From NCBI RefSeq assembly GCF_000337095.1, contig NZ_AOIV01000023.1, forward strand, positions 1 through 57,533: DNA of 57,533 nucleotides. The letters are read 5' to 3'. The stretch comes from Halogeometricum pallidum JCM 14848 (GTDB lineage Archaea > Halobacteriota > Halobacteria > Halobacteriales > Haloferacaceae). The translations under genes were made by a program, and so were the position numbers. The notes under the pieces were generated by a model. That model did no database searches. It saw nothing but the letters and a program-made list of their open reading frames with translations, and was not told the DNA's origin. Positions 1 to 8,358 of this stretch are shown in pieces. The first letter of the stretch is position 1. Every line of letters starts with the position of its first letter.

Positions 1-371
1 ATCCGAGTGGGACGCGATTCGAGCGTGCTTTGGAAGTGTGGCACCCCGGTCGCCCGGGGCGCCCCGCGTATTTCTACGAATGGCCGGGTAACATAAAAGG
101 CCGTCGAACCGAAGCCTCCGCGTCATGCGATTTCATACCCCGTCGGCGCGGAATCGAGGGGGAGGCGATAGCCGTCGCTGGCGAGTGGGAGAGATATCGC
201 GCGGTCGGAGGCCGGTCGGTCATCCCTCGCGTCTCGCGTCAGGTCGGACCGGGTGCTAGCCGCGCGAGTACGCATCGCCGGGGGACGGTCAAAGCCGTGT
301 CGGATGCGTACTCCGGCGCGGGGTTGCACGTGTGCGTGAAGAAAAGGCGAACGGCGGCGTCGTCATCCTCG
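1..371. other. Intergenic stretch, no supported gene
   Basis: No reading frame here has haloarchaeal character; the candidates are arginine-rich and poor in Asp and Glu. A TATA-like CATAAAAG at 92-99 points right and would start a transcript near 125, where an ATG opens a 44-codon frame ending at 259. Its composition does not look like a real protein, so the stretch is left as promoter-like or non-coding sequence downstream of the MC1 gene. Confidence 0.5.
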
Positions 372-686
372 TTACTCTTCGAGGTGTTCGATACCCTGTT
401 TCGAGACGTTCCCTTTCGTGATGTCGCCCTCCATCCAATCGGGCTTGTCCCCGGGGGCGTCGTCGGCCCACGCCCACGCGTGGAAGATGTGCACCTTGTC
501 GGTGCCCTTCTCGCGGAGATGGATCTCTGTGGCGTGTTCTTTGGCTTCGTCTTCCGAGCCGTGCGGTTCGAGGCGTCGGGCGGCCTTCAGGGCGGCTTGG
601 CGGGGCATGCTTCCGGAGAAGACGCTCGACTCCGAGCCGTCCTCCTCCCGCAGCACGAAGTTCCGCTTACCGTCCTCGCGTACCAT
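372..686 (-). CDS. Non-histone chromosomal protein MC1
   Basis: A 104-residue protein of the archaeal MC1 family, small monomeric proteins that bind and sharply bend DNA and act as nucleoid architectural proteins. Family features are visible along the whole length: a RNFVLREEDG start, then SGSMPRQAALKAARRL, then HLREKGTDKVHIFHAW and the tryptophan-rich PDWMEGDI. The ATG at 686 is chosen over the one at 707 because GGAGGT lies 9 bases before it and the extra seven residues are not family-like. It is somewhat longer than methanogen MC1 through an acidic insert, as expected for a halophile. It is monocistronic, with its own TATA box at 726-735. Confidence 0.93.
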   Translation of the reverse strand: MVREDGKRNFVLREEDGSESSVFSGSMPRQAALKAARRLEPHGSEDEAKEHATEIHLREKGTDKVHIFHAWAWADDAPGDKPDWMEGDITKGNVSKQGIEHLEE

Positions 687-725
687 GGTTTGTAACCTCC
701 ATGCCAACCGAACACATGGCTTGGC

Positions 726-735
726 TTAAATATAT
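726..735 (-). promoter_or_regulatory. TATA box of the MC1 gene
   Basis: ATATATTTAA on the minus strand lies about 40 bases before the MC1 start. It predicts a transcript start near 700 and a short leader that carries the GGAGGT ribosome binding site. It sits in a small AT-rich island. Confidence 0.55.
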
Positions 736-881
736 CGGCAAAATTGGGAGCCGGCGGCGAGGTGCTTATATACCGAGTCGGGGTTCGGCCGCTCCTCGGG
801 GTCGAACCGAAACCGGAGATGCGGGAGGCGGCGCCGCAATTCGGTTCCGGTTCGGAGGAACAGCGGTCGGGTAGACAACAC

Positions 882-896
882 TTATGTAGGTCCTAC
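882..896 (+). promoter_or_regulatory. TATA box plus GTAGGTCCTAC palindrome
   Basis: A box-A-like TTATGTA (882-888) runs into a perfect 11-base palindrome GTAGGTCCTAC (886-896), 28 bases before the ATG of the small AbrB-like gene. An overlap of palindrome and TATA box is a typical repressor position, so autoregulation by the downstream protein is possible but only inferred. Confidence 0.4.
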
Positions 897-923
897 GGCG
901 AAGCATCGAACAGAGAGACCCCG

Positions 924-1121
924 ATGGTCCGGAAAAAGAAGCTCAGCCCAAGTGGCGCGAAAGACGAGAACGGCGAGTACCACAACGTCCACGTGAATCT
1001 CCACGAGGACGAACTCGCCGTCGCCGGGATGGACATCGGCGACGAGGTGTTCGTTCGGGTCCGTGACGGGAAGATCATCATCCAGAAGGCCGACTCCGAC
1101 GACGTCGAGCACGACTTCTGA
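924..1121 (+). CDS. Small AbrB/MazE-like protein
   Basis: A 65-residue acidic protein. The N-terminus is basic (MVRKKKLSPSGAK); the second half (DELAVAGMDIGDEVFVRVRDGKIIIQKAD) has the beta-strand pattern of SpoVT/AbrB swapped-hairpin DNA-binding domains: a short helix, then GDEVxVRxxDGKIxI. A DNA-binding role is inferred from this pattern. The ATG at 924 is used because the upstream in-frame codons encode an implausible basic stretch and a promoter lies between. pyrD follows 44 bases later on the same strand and may be co-transcribed. Confidence 0.75.
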   Translation: MVRKKKLSPSGAKDENGEYHNVHVNLHEDELAVAGMDIGDEVFVRVRDGKIIIQKADSDDVEHDF

Positions 1122-1165
1122 GACCGTCGCGCAGGTCGAACGAACGCCGACACACCCACACACGG

Positions 1166-2224
1166 ATGCGCACCCTCTATCGAACACTGAAACCCGCACT
1201 CTTCTCGCTCCCGCCGGAGACGGCGCACGGACTCGTCCACCGCGGCCTCCGGACCGTCCAGCACACGCCCGTCTCCGACGCACTCGCCGCCCGGTACCGC
1301 GTCGACGACGACCGACTCCGAACCGAGGCGTTCGACTGCTCCTTCGAGAACCCCGTCGGCGTCGCGGCCGGGTTCGACAAGAACGCCGAGGTGCCCGACG
1401 CGCTCGGCGCCCTCGGGTTCGGACACGTCGAGGTAGGCGGCGTGACCGCCGAATCGCAGGAGGGCAACCCGCGTCCCCGGATGTTCCGCCTCCGCGAGGA
1501 CCGGGGCATCGTCAACCGGATGGGACTGAACAACGAGGGCGCCGACGCCGTCGGCGAACGACTCGCGGCCGGACCGCGACCGGACGTTCCCGTCGGCGTC
1601 AACCTCGCCCTCTCGGAGTCGGCGGACGCCGACGACGCCCCCGCCGACTACCGCTACACCTACGAACGGGTCGGCGAACACGCCGACTACGTCGCGGTCA
1701 ACGTCTCCTGTCCGAACAGCGAGGGCTTCCGCGACCTGCAGAACCGCGACTCCCTCGAAGCCATCCTCGGGGAACTCGTCGACGCGGGCGCCTCCCCCCT
1801 CCTCGTGAAACTCTCCCCGGACCTGCCAGACCCCGCCGTCGAGGACGCCATCGACGTCGTCGACGAGTACGGCCTCGACGGCGTCGTCGCGACGAACACG
1901 ACCACCGACCGCCCGCCGGGACTCCGCAGTCCCAACCGCGCCGAACGCGGCGGCCTCTCCGGGGCCCCCATCCAGGACCGGGCGACCGAGATGGTCCGCT
2001 TCGTCGCCGAACGGACGGACGTGCCCGTCGTCGGCGTCGGCGGCGTCTCCTCCGCCGAGGGCGCCTACGCGAAGATTCGCGCCGGCGCCAGCCTCGTCCA
2101 GTTGTACACCGGCCTCGTCTTCGAGGGGCCGACGCTCGCGCGCGACATCAACGAGGGACTGTTGGAACTCCTCGAACGCGACGGCTTCGACTCCGTGGCG
2201 GACGCCGTCGGCGCGGATCCGTAG
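1166..2224 (+). CDS. pyrD: Dihydroorotate dehydrogenase, class-2 type
   Basis: A 352-residue FMN enzyme that oxidises dihydroorotate to orotate in pyrimidine synthesis. Length and the N-terminal helical extension (LYRTLKPALFSLPPETAHGL) match the membrane-associated quinone-dependent class 2. FMN and substrate motifs are present: NPVGVAAGFDKN, NRMGLNNEG, VATNTTTDRP, GVGGVSS and ASLVQLYTGL. The base position reads NVSCPNSEG, so residue 182 is Cys, where class 2 (for example E. coli Ser175) has Ser and class 1 has Cys. Function is secure; the electron acceptor is less so. It follows the AbrB-like gene by 44 bases. Confidence 0.93.
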   Translation: MRTLYRTLKPALFSLPPETAHGLVHRGLRTVQHTPVSDALAARYRVDDDRLRTEAFDCSFENPVGVAAGFDKNAEVPDALGALGFGHVEVGGVTAESQEGNPRPRMFRLREDRGIVNRMGLNNEGADAVGERLAAGPRPDVPVGVNLALSESADADDAPADYRYTYERVGEHADYVAVNVSCPNSEGFRDLQNRDSLEAILGELVDAGASPLLVKLSPDLPDPAVEDAIDVVDEYGLDGVVATNTTTDRPPGLRSPNRAERGGLSGAPIQDRATEMVRFVAERTDVPVVGVGGVSSAEGAYAKIRAGASLVQLYTGLVFEGPTLARDINEGLLELLERDGFDSVADAVGADP

Positions 2225-2333
2225 CGGACGGACAGCGACCTCCTGCATGGAAGCTTCGGGGAGTGAAACGCGGAAAACGAAGAACTGAGAGGGTAAATCG
2301 ACGAGACGGAACGGAGACGAACGAGCCGCGAGT

Positions 2334-4958
2334 TCAGTCGCCGTGCCGGACGATGACGACGGCGTCGCCCGCTTCGAGCATCTCGCCTTCGCCCGTGTAC
2401 TTGCGCTCTTCTTCGATGGTGAACATCTCGGAGTCGAGTTCGGCGTCGCCGGCGCGGAGTTCGCCGTCGACCACCTCGTACTCCTCGGCTTCGATGGCCG
2501 ACTCGATGTCCGGCACCTGCGCGCCGAACTCGGGGCCGACGAGCGAGTAGTCGAGGTCGACGCCCGTGACGACCGACTCTATCGGCGGGCCCTCCGAGGA
2601 GGTTTCCAACTCCTCGACGTGCATCACGCCGCTGATGTCCTCCTCGAAGCCCCGCACGTCGCCGTACACGAGCACGTGGTCGACCGAGGCGTTCATCGAC
2701 AGTTGGTTGTCGCTCTTGTACTTGCGGAGTGCGCCGACGACGGCCATCGCCGTCTCGCCGGCCGCGACGTCGGCGTCGACGCCGAGCGGTTCGGGCCACG
2801 CGGCGCGGTGGACGCTCGCGGCTTCCTCGCCGTACATGTCGCGCCACAACTCCTCGGTGGCGTGCGCGAGGACGGGCGCGAACAGTTTGACGAAGCGGCG
2901 GTGCGCCGTCCGGAGCGTGTACTTCGCGGAGTCGTCGTCGTCCTCGCGGACCCGCTGTTTGGCGATTTCGAGGTAGTCGTCGCAGAACGTGCTCCAGAAG
3001 AAGCTCCGGAGGCCGTCCCGCGCCTTCGAGAACTCGCGGTTCTCCAGTTTCTCGGTGACGCGGTCTATCTCGCGGTCCAACTCGGCCAACAGCCAGCGGT
3101 CTAAGGCGTGGAGTTCGTCGTGGTCGAACTCCGCGGGCGCCTCGTGGGTGAGGCTCTCGACCAGTTTCGAGGCGTTCCACAGCTTTCGGATGAGCTTCTC
3201 GCCCGCGCGGAGCCCCTTCTCGGAGTACGGCAGGTCGTCGCCGACGGCCGACCCCGCGGCCCAGTAGCGCGCGGCGTCGACGGGGTACTTCGAGACGACT
3301 TCGTCCGGCGAGACGACGTTACCCTTCGACTTCGACATCTTCTCGCGGTTCTCGTCGAGGACCATCCCGTTTATCATCACGCTGTCGAACGGCACCTCGC
3401 CGGTGTGCTCGTAGCACTTCACGACGGTGTGGAACAGCCAAAAGGAGATGATGTCGTGCCCCTGCGGGCGCAGGTCGAACTGGTACAGTTCCTCGCGGTC
3501 CAGCGTCGTCTCGCCGTTCTCCGCGTCCCAGTCCCACCCGGCGTTGATGAGGGGAGTCAGAGAGGAAGTGGCCCACGTGTCGAACACGTCGTCCTCGGGG
3601 ACGAACTCGTCGTGTCCGCACTCCGGGCAGGCGTCGACCGGCGGGTCGTCCGCGAGGGGGTCGACCGGCAGGCTCTCTCGTTCGGCGACGACGACGTGTT
3701 CGCACTCCTCGCAGTACCAGACGGGGAACGGAATCCCGGAGGAGCGCTGCCGGGAGATGGACCAGTCCCACTGGAGCCCCTCGATCCAGTTTTTGTACCG
3801 CGTGAACATCTTCTCGGGGTACCAGTCCATCTGCCGACCCGCCTCGAGGTACTCGTCGGTCTTGTCGAGCAGTTCGATATACCACTGGTCCTTGACGAGG
3901 AACTCGACGCTCGTCCCGCAGCGCTCGTGGACGTTGACCGTGTGGGTGATGGCGCGCCTGTCGAGAAGCGCCCCCGCCTCGTCGAGGTCAGCGACGATGG
4001 CCTCGCGCGCCTCCTCGGAGGACATGCCGGCGTACTCCCCGGCCACGTCGGTCAGCGTGCCCGACTCGTCGATGGCGATGCGGAGGTCCAGGTCGTGCGC
4101 CTGGTACCACTCGATGTCGGTCTGGTCGCCGAACGTACAGCACATGACGATGCCGGACCCCGTTTCGAGGTCCACGCGGTCGTCCTCGATGACGGGCACC
4201 TCCTGTCCGAAGATGGGGATACGCGCCTCCTCGCCGACGAGGTGTTCGTTCTCGTCGTCGTCGGGGTGGACGAACACGGCGACGCAGGCCGGGAGCAGTT
4301 CGGGCCGCGTCGTGGAGATAACGAACGACTCCTCGGAGTTCACGACGTCGAACTCGATGTCGTGGAAGTGGCTGTCCTGTTCGTCGTCCTCGGTTTCGAC
4401 CTGCGAGATGGCCGTCTCGCACTCGGGACACCAGATGGCGGGGGCGCGCTGGCGGTACTCCCGTCCCTCGTCGTACAGTTCGATAAAGGAGAGTTGGGAG
4501 GTGCGCTGGACCGCCGGCGAGATGGTCTGATACGTCTGTTCCCAGTCGATAGAGATGCCGAGCCCCTGCATCTTCTCGGTGAACTCGGCCTCGTACCCCT
4601 CGCAGACCTCCCGGCACATCCGCTGGAACTCCCGCCGGTCGTAGTCCTGGTGGCGCACGTCGAGTTCGTCCTCGGTCAGTCGCTCCGAGGCGATGCCGTT
4701 GTCGTCGAAGCCGAACGGGAAGAAGACGTTCTCCCCGCGCATGCGCTCGAACCGAGCGACGAAGTCCTGCAGCGTGAAGCCGTAGGCGTGGCCCCAGTGC
4801 AGACTGCCCGAAACCGTCGGCGGCGGCGAGTCGATGGAGAAGGCGGTGTCGGGGTCTACCGCGTCCGCGTCCTCGGCGTACGCGTACGTGTCCTCGTCGA
4901 CCCACCTGTCCTGCCACTTCGCTTCGACCGTCACGGGGTCGTATTCTCCGCTCGGCAT
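2334..4958 (-). CDS. valS: Valyl-tRNA synthetase
   Basis: An 874-residue class I synthetase that charges tRNA-Val in the cytoplasm. The HIGH motif appears as HWGH at residues 54-57 and the KMSKS loop as KMSKSKGN at about 540-547. Between them lie the editing domain (STTRPELLPACVAVFVHP, GSGIVMCCTFGD) and two zinc-type Cys pairs (CPECE and CEECE followed by CPECGHDEF). The tRNA-binding helical domain and a short C-terminal extension follow. Length fits archaeal ValRS. It is transcribed left from its own promoter; 164 bases separate it from the upstream PLP enzyme, including a strong hairpin at 5071-5098. Confidence 0.97.
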   Translation of the reverse strand: MPSGEYDPVTVEAKWQDRWVDEDTYAYAEDADAVDPDTAFSIDSPPPTVSGSLHWGHAYGFTLQDFVARFERMRGENVFFPFGFDDNGIASERLTEDELDVRHQDYDRREFQRMCREVCEGYEAEFTEKMQGLGISIDWEQTYQTISPAVQRTSQLSFIELYDEGREYRQRAPAIWCPECETAISQVETEDDEQDSHFHDIEFDVVNSEESFVISTTRPELLPACVAVFVHPDDDENEHLVGEEARIPIFGQEVPVIEDDRVDLETGSGIVMCCTFGDQTDIEWYQAHDLDLRIAIDESGTLTDVAGEYAGMSSEEAREAIVADLDEAGALLDRRAITHTVNVHERCGTSVEFLVKDQWYIELLDKTDEYLEAGRQMDWYPEKMFTRYKNWIEGLQWDWSISRQRSSGIPFPVWYCEECEHVVVAERESLPVDPLADDPPVDACPECGHDEFVPEDDVFDTWATSSLTPLINAGWDWDAENGETTLDREELYQFDLRPQGHDIISFWLFHTVVKCYEHTGEVPFDSVMINGMVLDENREKMSKSKGNVVSPDEVVSKYPVDAARYWAAGSAVGDDLPYSEKGLRAGEKLIRKLWNASKLVESLTHEAPAEFDHDELHALDRWLLAELDREIDRVTEKLENREFSKARDGLRSFFWSTFCDDYLEIAKQRVREDDDDSAKYTLRTAHRRFVKLFAPVLAHATEELWRDMYGEEAASVHRAAWPEPLGVDADVAAGETAMAVVGALRKYKSDNQLSMNASVDHVLVYGDVRGFEEDISGVMHVEELETSSEGPPIESVVTGVDLDYSLVGPEFGAQVPDIESAIEAEEYEVVDGELRAGDAELDSEMFTIEEERKYTGEGEMLEAGDAVVIVRHGD

Positions 4959-5070
4959 TCTTGTGCAGGAGTACCACCGGAGGGCGTGTTAAGTCACTCG
5001 ATTGAACCGGCGAGACTCCCCCACGGGAACGATACCGGGCGAACCGACCGGCCTCGAACACGCGTCGCGG

Positions 5071-5098
5071 GGCGCACCCGCGGCCGGGAGGGTGCGCC
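5071..5098 (-). terminator. Strong hairpin between PLP enzyme and valS
   Basis: GGCGCACCC and GGGTGCGCC form a perfect 9-base stem around a 10-base loop. It lies just after the stop codon of the upstream minus-strand gene and before valS. No T-run follows on the minus strand, so it may protect the 3' end or attenuate readthrough rather than act as a simple archaeal terminator. Confidence 0.4.
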
Positions 5099-5122
5099 GC
5101 CGCCGCGGGACGGAAGCGACGG

Positions 5123-6328
5123 TCAGAGCGCGTCGAGTCCGGTCGCGAGGTCCGACAGCAGGTCGGACTCGTGTTCGACGCCGACCGAGATTCGGAGGAG
5201 GCTGTCGGTGATGCCGAGGAAGTCGCGTTCGGACTGCGAGAGCGGCGAGTGCGTCATCGTCGCCGGGTGTTCGATCAGCGACTCGACGCCGCCGAGGCTG
5301 ACCGCCAACGGGAAATGGTCGAGTTCGGCGACGAACCGCGCCGCGCCGTCCAGACCTGTCGCCAACTCGGCGGAGAGGACGCCGCCGTAGCCCGACATCT
5401 GCCGCGCCGCCAGGCCGTGTTGCGGGTGCGAGTCGAGGCCGGGGTAGTGAACCGCCGACACCGCCGAGTGGTCCGAGAGGAACTCCGCGACGGCCCGCGC
5501 GTTCGAGGCGTGCTTCTCCATCCGGAGCGGGAGCGTCTTCAGGCCGCGGAGGGTGAGGTAGGCGTCGAACGGCGCGAGCATGTTCCCCATCCCGACGCGT
5601 TGGAGGAAGGTCACCTCCTCGGCGAACGCCTCGTCGTTCGTCGCGAGTGCGCCGCCGATGGAGTCGGAGTGACCGTTGAGGTACTTCGTCGTCGAGTGGA
5701 CCACCACGTCGGCACCGAGTTCGAGCGGTCGCTGGAAGTACGGTCCGACGAAGGTGTTGTCGACGCCGAGCAGCGCTCCGTGTTCGTCGGCGACGGCCGC
5801 GACGGCCTCGATGTCGCAGAGTCTGAGCAGGGGGTTCGTCGGCGACTCCATCCAGATGAGCGCCGTCTCCGGGCGCATCGCCGCCGCGACTTCCTCGGTG
5901 TCGCGCGCGTCGACGAGCGTGACGGCCACGCCGAGTCGGTCCTCGAAGAACCGCGAGAGCATCGACTTCGTGCCGCCGTACAGGTCGTCGAAGGCGACGA
6001 CGTGGTCGCCGGGTTCGACGGCGGCCGAGATGGCGGTCACGATGGCCGCGGTTCCGGAAGCGAACGCGAAGGCGTGCTCGCCCCCGCAGAGCGCCGCCAA
6101 GCGGTGTTCCAGCGCGTTCCGCGTCGGGTTCGACAGCCGCGAGTAGAGGAACTCGCCCGCGTCCGGGTCGAGCGTCTCCAGCGACGCGTCGGGGTCGATG
6201 TCCGGCACCGCGTACGTCGAGGAGAGGTGGACGGGGACGGCCACGTCCTCGACGCCCTCGGCGGGTCGCTGTCCGCGTTCGCCGTGCGTCACCGCGAGCG
6301 TCTCGAACTTCCCTCCAGCATCGTTCAT
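5123..6328 (-). CDS. Cystathionine gamma-synthase/lyase family enzyme
   Basis: A 401-residue PLP enzyme of the Cys/Met metabolism family, which includes cystathionine gamma-synthase and lyases, methionine gamma-lyase and O-acetylhomoserine sulfhydrylase. The PLP lysine is K215 in HSTTKYLNGHSD. Other family marks are LYSRLSNPTRNALE, FASGTAAI, IWMESPTNPLL, the cofactor aspartate in GVDNTFVGPYFQRP, and SLGGVESLIEHPATMTH near the C-terminus. The exact reaction cannot be settled from motifs. It has its own promoter (TTTAGTA at 6351-6357) and an AT-rich tandem repeat upstream that may be an operator. Confidence 0.9.
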   Translation of the reverse strand: MNDAGGKFETLAVTHGERGQRPAEGVEDVAVPVHLSSTYAVPDIDPDASLETLDPDAGEFLYSRLSNPTRNALEHRLAALCGGEHAFAFASGTAAIVTAISAAVEPGDHVVAFDDLYGGTKSMLSRFFEDRLGVAVTLVDARDTEEVAAAMRPETALIWMESPTNPLLRLCDIEAVAAVADEHGALLGVDNTFVGPYFQRPLELGADVVVHSTTKYLNGHSDSIGGALATNDEAFAEEVTFLQRVGMGNMLAPFDAYLTLRGLKTLPLRMEKHASNARAVAEFLSDHSAVSAVHYPGLDSHPQHGLAARQMSGYGGVLSAELATGLDGAARFVAELDHFPLAVSLGGVESLIEHPATMTHSPLSQSERDFLGITDSLLRISVGVEHESDLLSDLATGLDAL

Positions 6329-6350
6329 GAGGGATAGCGAGGCGACGGCG

Positions 6351-6357
6351 TACTAAA
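6351..6357 (-). promoter_or_regulatory. TATA box of the PLP enzyme gene
   Basis: TTTAGTA lies 23-29 bases before the ATG at 6328, the spacing expected for a leaderless haloarchaeal transcript. There is no ribosome binding site before the start, which agrees. Confidence 0.55.
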
Positions 6358-6376
6358 CATTCCGATGATTTCTCTC

Positions 6377-6396
6377 GAAATAATTTGAGATAATTT
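6377..6396. repeat. Tandem 10-base repeat, possible operator
   Basis: GAAATAATTT is followed directly by GAGATAATTT: two near-identical 10-base units, one helical turn apart. The block is about 50-70 bases before the PLP enzyme start, just upstream of its TATA box. It stands out as AT-rich in a GC-rich genome and could be an activator or repressor site. Confidence 0.4.
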
Positions 6397-6594
6397 TGTG
6401 TAAAAGAAGATTCTCCCGAGTTATGTTCCGCCGAACGGCGCGGGCGGACGAGGGTATCGAATCGGGTCGACATCCGGCGGTCGCGAGAGAGACGGACGCG
6501 GAGAGAAACGGGAACACGGGGAAACAGCGAGACGGAGGCGGGGGACGGTAGAACGGGACGAAAGAACGAGAGGCGCAAACCGGCGCGAGGGGGC

Positions 6595-8358
6595 TTAGCG
6601 CAGTGCGTCGAGGTCGAACTCGAACGCCGCGACGGGCAGTTCGAGGTCGTGTTCCACTAACACTCGCGGGTGAACCTCCCCGACGACGCCTACGTCCTCG
6701 CCGTCGACGACGACGCTCGCCGCCCGGCCGTCGATGAACGACGGGTGCTCGGTCGGCGGCGTCTCCAGGTCGACGGCGAAGTCCCGACAGAGCGTCTGCA
6801 GGCGGGCCTTCGCGTCCTCGAACGTCGCGTCGTGCCGCGCGAGGACGCCCGCGACGTGCCGGCGCTCCTTCACGCGCGTGTTCACGGAGTCGTCTCGCTC
6901 GGCGACGAGACCGATCTCGGCTAAGTCCTGCGGATACGCCCGATGGGTGTTGTTCTCCAGCACCATCATCAGCGAAGGGAGCGCCCACGTCCGCAGGATG
7001 GTGTAGTCCTCGCTGTACGGACCCGTGATTTCGGCGGGGTCACCACCGCCGAGCACCTCCGACCCGGCTTCGACGCCCATGCGCTCTTGCACCTCCGCCT
7101 CGCTCGTCATGTGGAAGTTGAGCATGTCCTCGAAGCCCAGCCCCACGAGCGAGTTCCGAACGGCGTCCTCCAGTCGGGAGCGCTCGTGCCGGCCGCCGAC
7201 CGTGCCGACGTTCGGGTAGCGCGGGTCGAGTTCGTTGAAGCCGTACGCCCGGCCCACGTCGTCGACGAGGTCCAAGGGGTGGAGCACGTCGACGCGGTAC
7301 GGCGGAATCGACACCTCGTAGACGGTCTCCTCGGCGTCGTCGCCGTCGGCCGCGTCGGTGCCGACGCCCGCACCGCCCTCGTCATCGTCGGCGAGTGCGG
7401 CGCCGAGACCCGAGCGCTCGAACAGGTCGGCCACCTCCCTCGTCTCGAACTCGACGCCGAGCATCGTCTCGATTCGCTCGTGGGAGACGCGCTTCGTGTC
7501 CACCTCGAAGTCGGGGCGCACGAGCGTTCCCGACTCGTACTCGACCTCCACCTCCTCGATGGTCGCGCCGCGGGCCGCCAGCGCGTAGCAGACGATGTTG
7601 CACATCCGGTCGATGGTCCACTGGTCGGTCCCCGTCAGTTCGACGAGGAGTTCGCGCGACTCCGTCGACACCTCGGTCCGACGGCCGTTGATGACCGGCG
7701 GGAACGAGAACAGACCGAGTTCGTCGTAGATGGCCGGATAGCGCTCGTACTCGCTCACGAGGCCCGCGTACTGCTTGCCGGTCTGATGCTCCGCCAGCAC
7801 CGCCGCGGGCGTCATCTCCCGGTCCCCGTCGAGGGGGACGAACGTGTCGCCGTCGGGGTCGACGCCGCGGTAGGTGATTGAGTTGCCCTCCGAGTCCTCG
7901 CGCAGGGCGTCGCCCTGTATCATCGTCAGGTCGTGGATGCCGATGGCGCCCTTCGCGCGCTTTCGACCCATCGTCGCGTGCAGTTTCTCCTGCAGTTGGA
8001 TGAGCGAGTCGAGGGCGTCCTCGTCCAAGTCGACGCCGCGGATTATCGCGCCCGTGACGTACGGGCGCTCCTCGGGCACGCTCTCGTCGACGGTGAACGT
8101 GAAGTCGGGGTCGTTCGTCTTCGGGACGTACACGCCCCGGTCGTCGCCGTACTGGTAGCGCAGCGACCGCGCGACCCCCTCCACGGAGAGTCGGTCCAGT
8201 CGGTCGGGGCCGAACTCCAGTTGGAAGGCGCCGTCTTCGGTCTCCCCCTCGAACTCCAGTCCGAGGGCAAACAGGTCCTCCTTGAACGACTCGTCGGATT
8301 TGTCCTCGTGCCCCGTCAGCCGCCGCAGTTCGTCGGGGTGGACGTCGACGACGGGCAT
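6595..8358 (-). CDS. pheT: Phenylalanyl-tRNA synthetase beta subunit
   Basis: A 587-residue archaeal-type beta subunit; with PheS it forms the tetrameric enzyme that charges tRNA-Phe. The start is the ATG at 8358 (MPVVDVHPDELRRLTG), whose first base is the last base of the pheS stop codon (TAATG), indicating translational coupling. Visible parts are the B1-like start, the B3/B4 region around GVDLDEDALDSLIQLQEKLHATMGR and IGIHDL, the B5-like segment PDFEVDTKRVSHERIETMLG, and the class II-like core near the C-terminus (YRVDVLHPLDLVDDVGRAYG). Length matches archaeal PheT. Confidence 0.96.
   Translation of the reverse strand: MPVVDVHPDELRRLTGHEDKSDESFKEDLFALGLEFEGETEDGAFQLEFGPDRLDRLSVEGVARSLRYQYGDDRGVYVPKTNDPDFTFTVDESVPEERPYVTGAIIRGVDLDEDALDSLIQLQEKLHATMGRKRAKGAIGIHDLTMIQGDALREDSEGNSITYRGVDPDGDTFVPLDGDREMTPAAVLAEHQTGKQYAGLVSEYERYPAIYDELGLFSFPPVINGRRTEVSTESRELLVELTGTDQWTIDRMCNIVCYALAARGATIEEVEVEYESGTLVRPDFEVDTKRVSHERIETMLGVEFETREVADLFERSGLGAALADDDEGGAGVGTDAADGDDAEETVYEVSIPPYRVDVLHPLDLVDDVGRAYGFNELDPRYPNVGTVGGRHERSRLEDAVRNSLVGLGFEDMLNFHMTSEAEVQERMGVEAGSEVLGGGDPAEITGPYSEDYTILRTWALPSLMMVLENNTHRAYPQDLAEIGLVAERDDSVNTRVKERRHVAGVLARHDATFEDAKARLQTLCRDFAVDLETPPTEHPSFIDGRAASVVVDGEDVGVVGEVHPRVLVEHDLELPVAAFEFDLDALR

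Noticed and set aside
125-259. 44-codon frame behind a TATA-like box at the left end
   Set aside because: Arg- and Gly-rich with few acidic residues, unlike haloarchaeal proteins; kept only as a note on the intergenic stretch.
893-2248. Long minus-strand frame across the AbrB-like gene and pyrD
   Set aside because: Antisense shadow of two well-supported genes.
3108-5390. A very long open frame on the plus strand opposite valS
   Set aside because: It is antisense to a certain synthetase gene. Long antisense frames arise from GC-rich third positions, and the peptide has no known domain.
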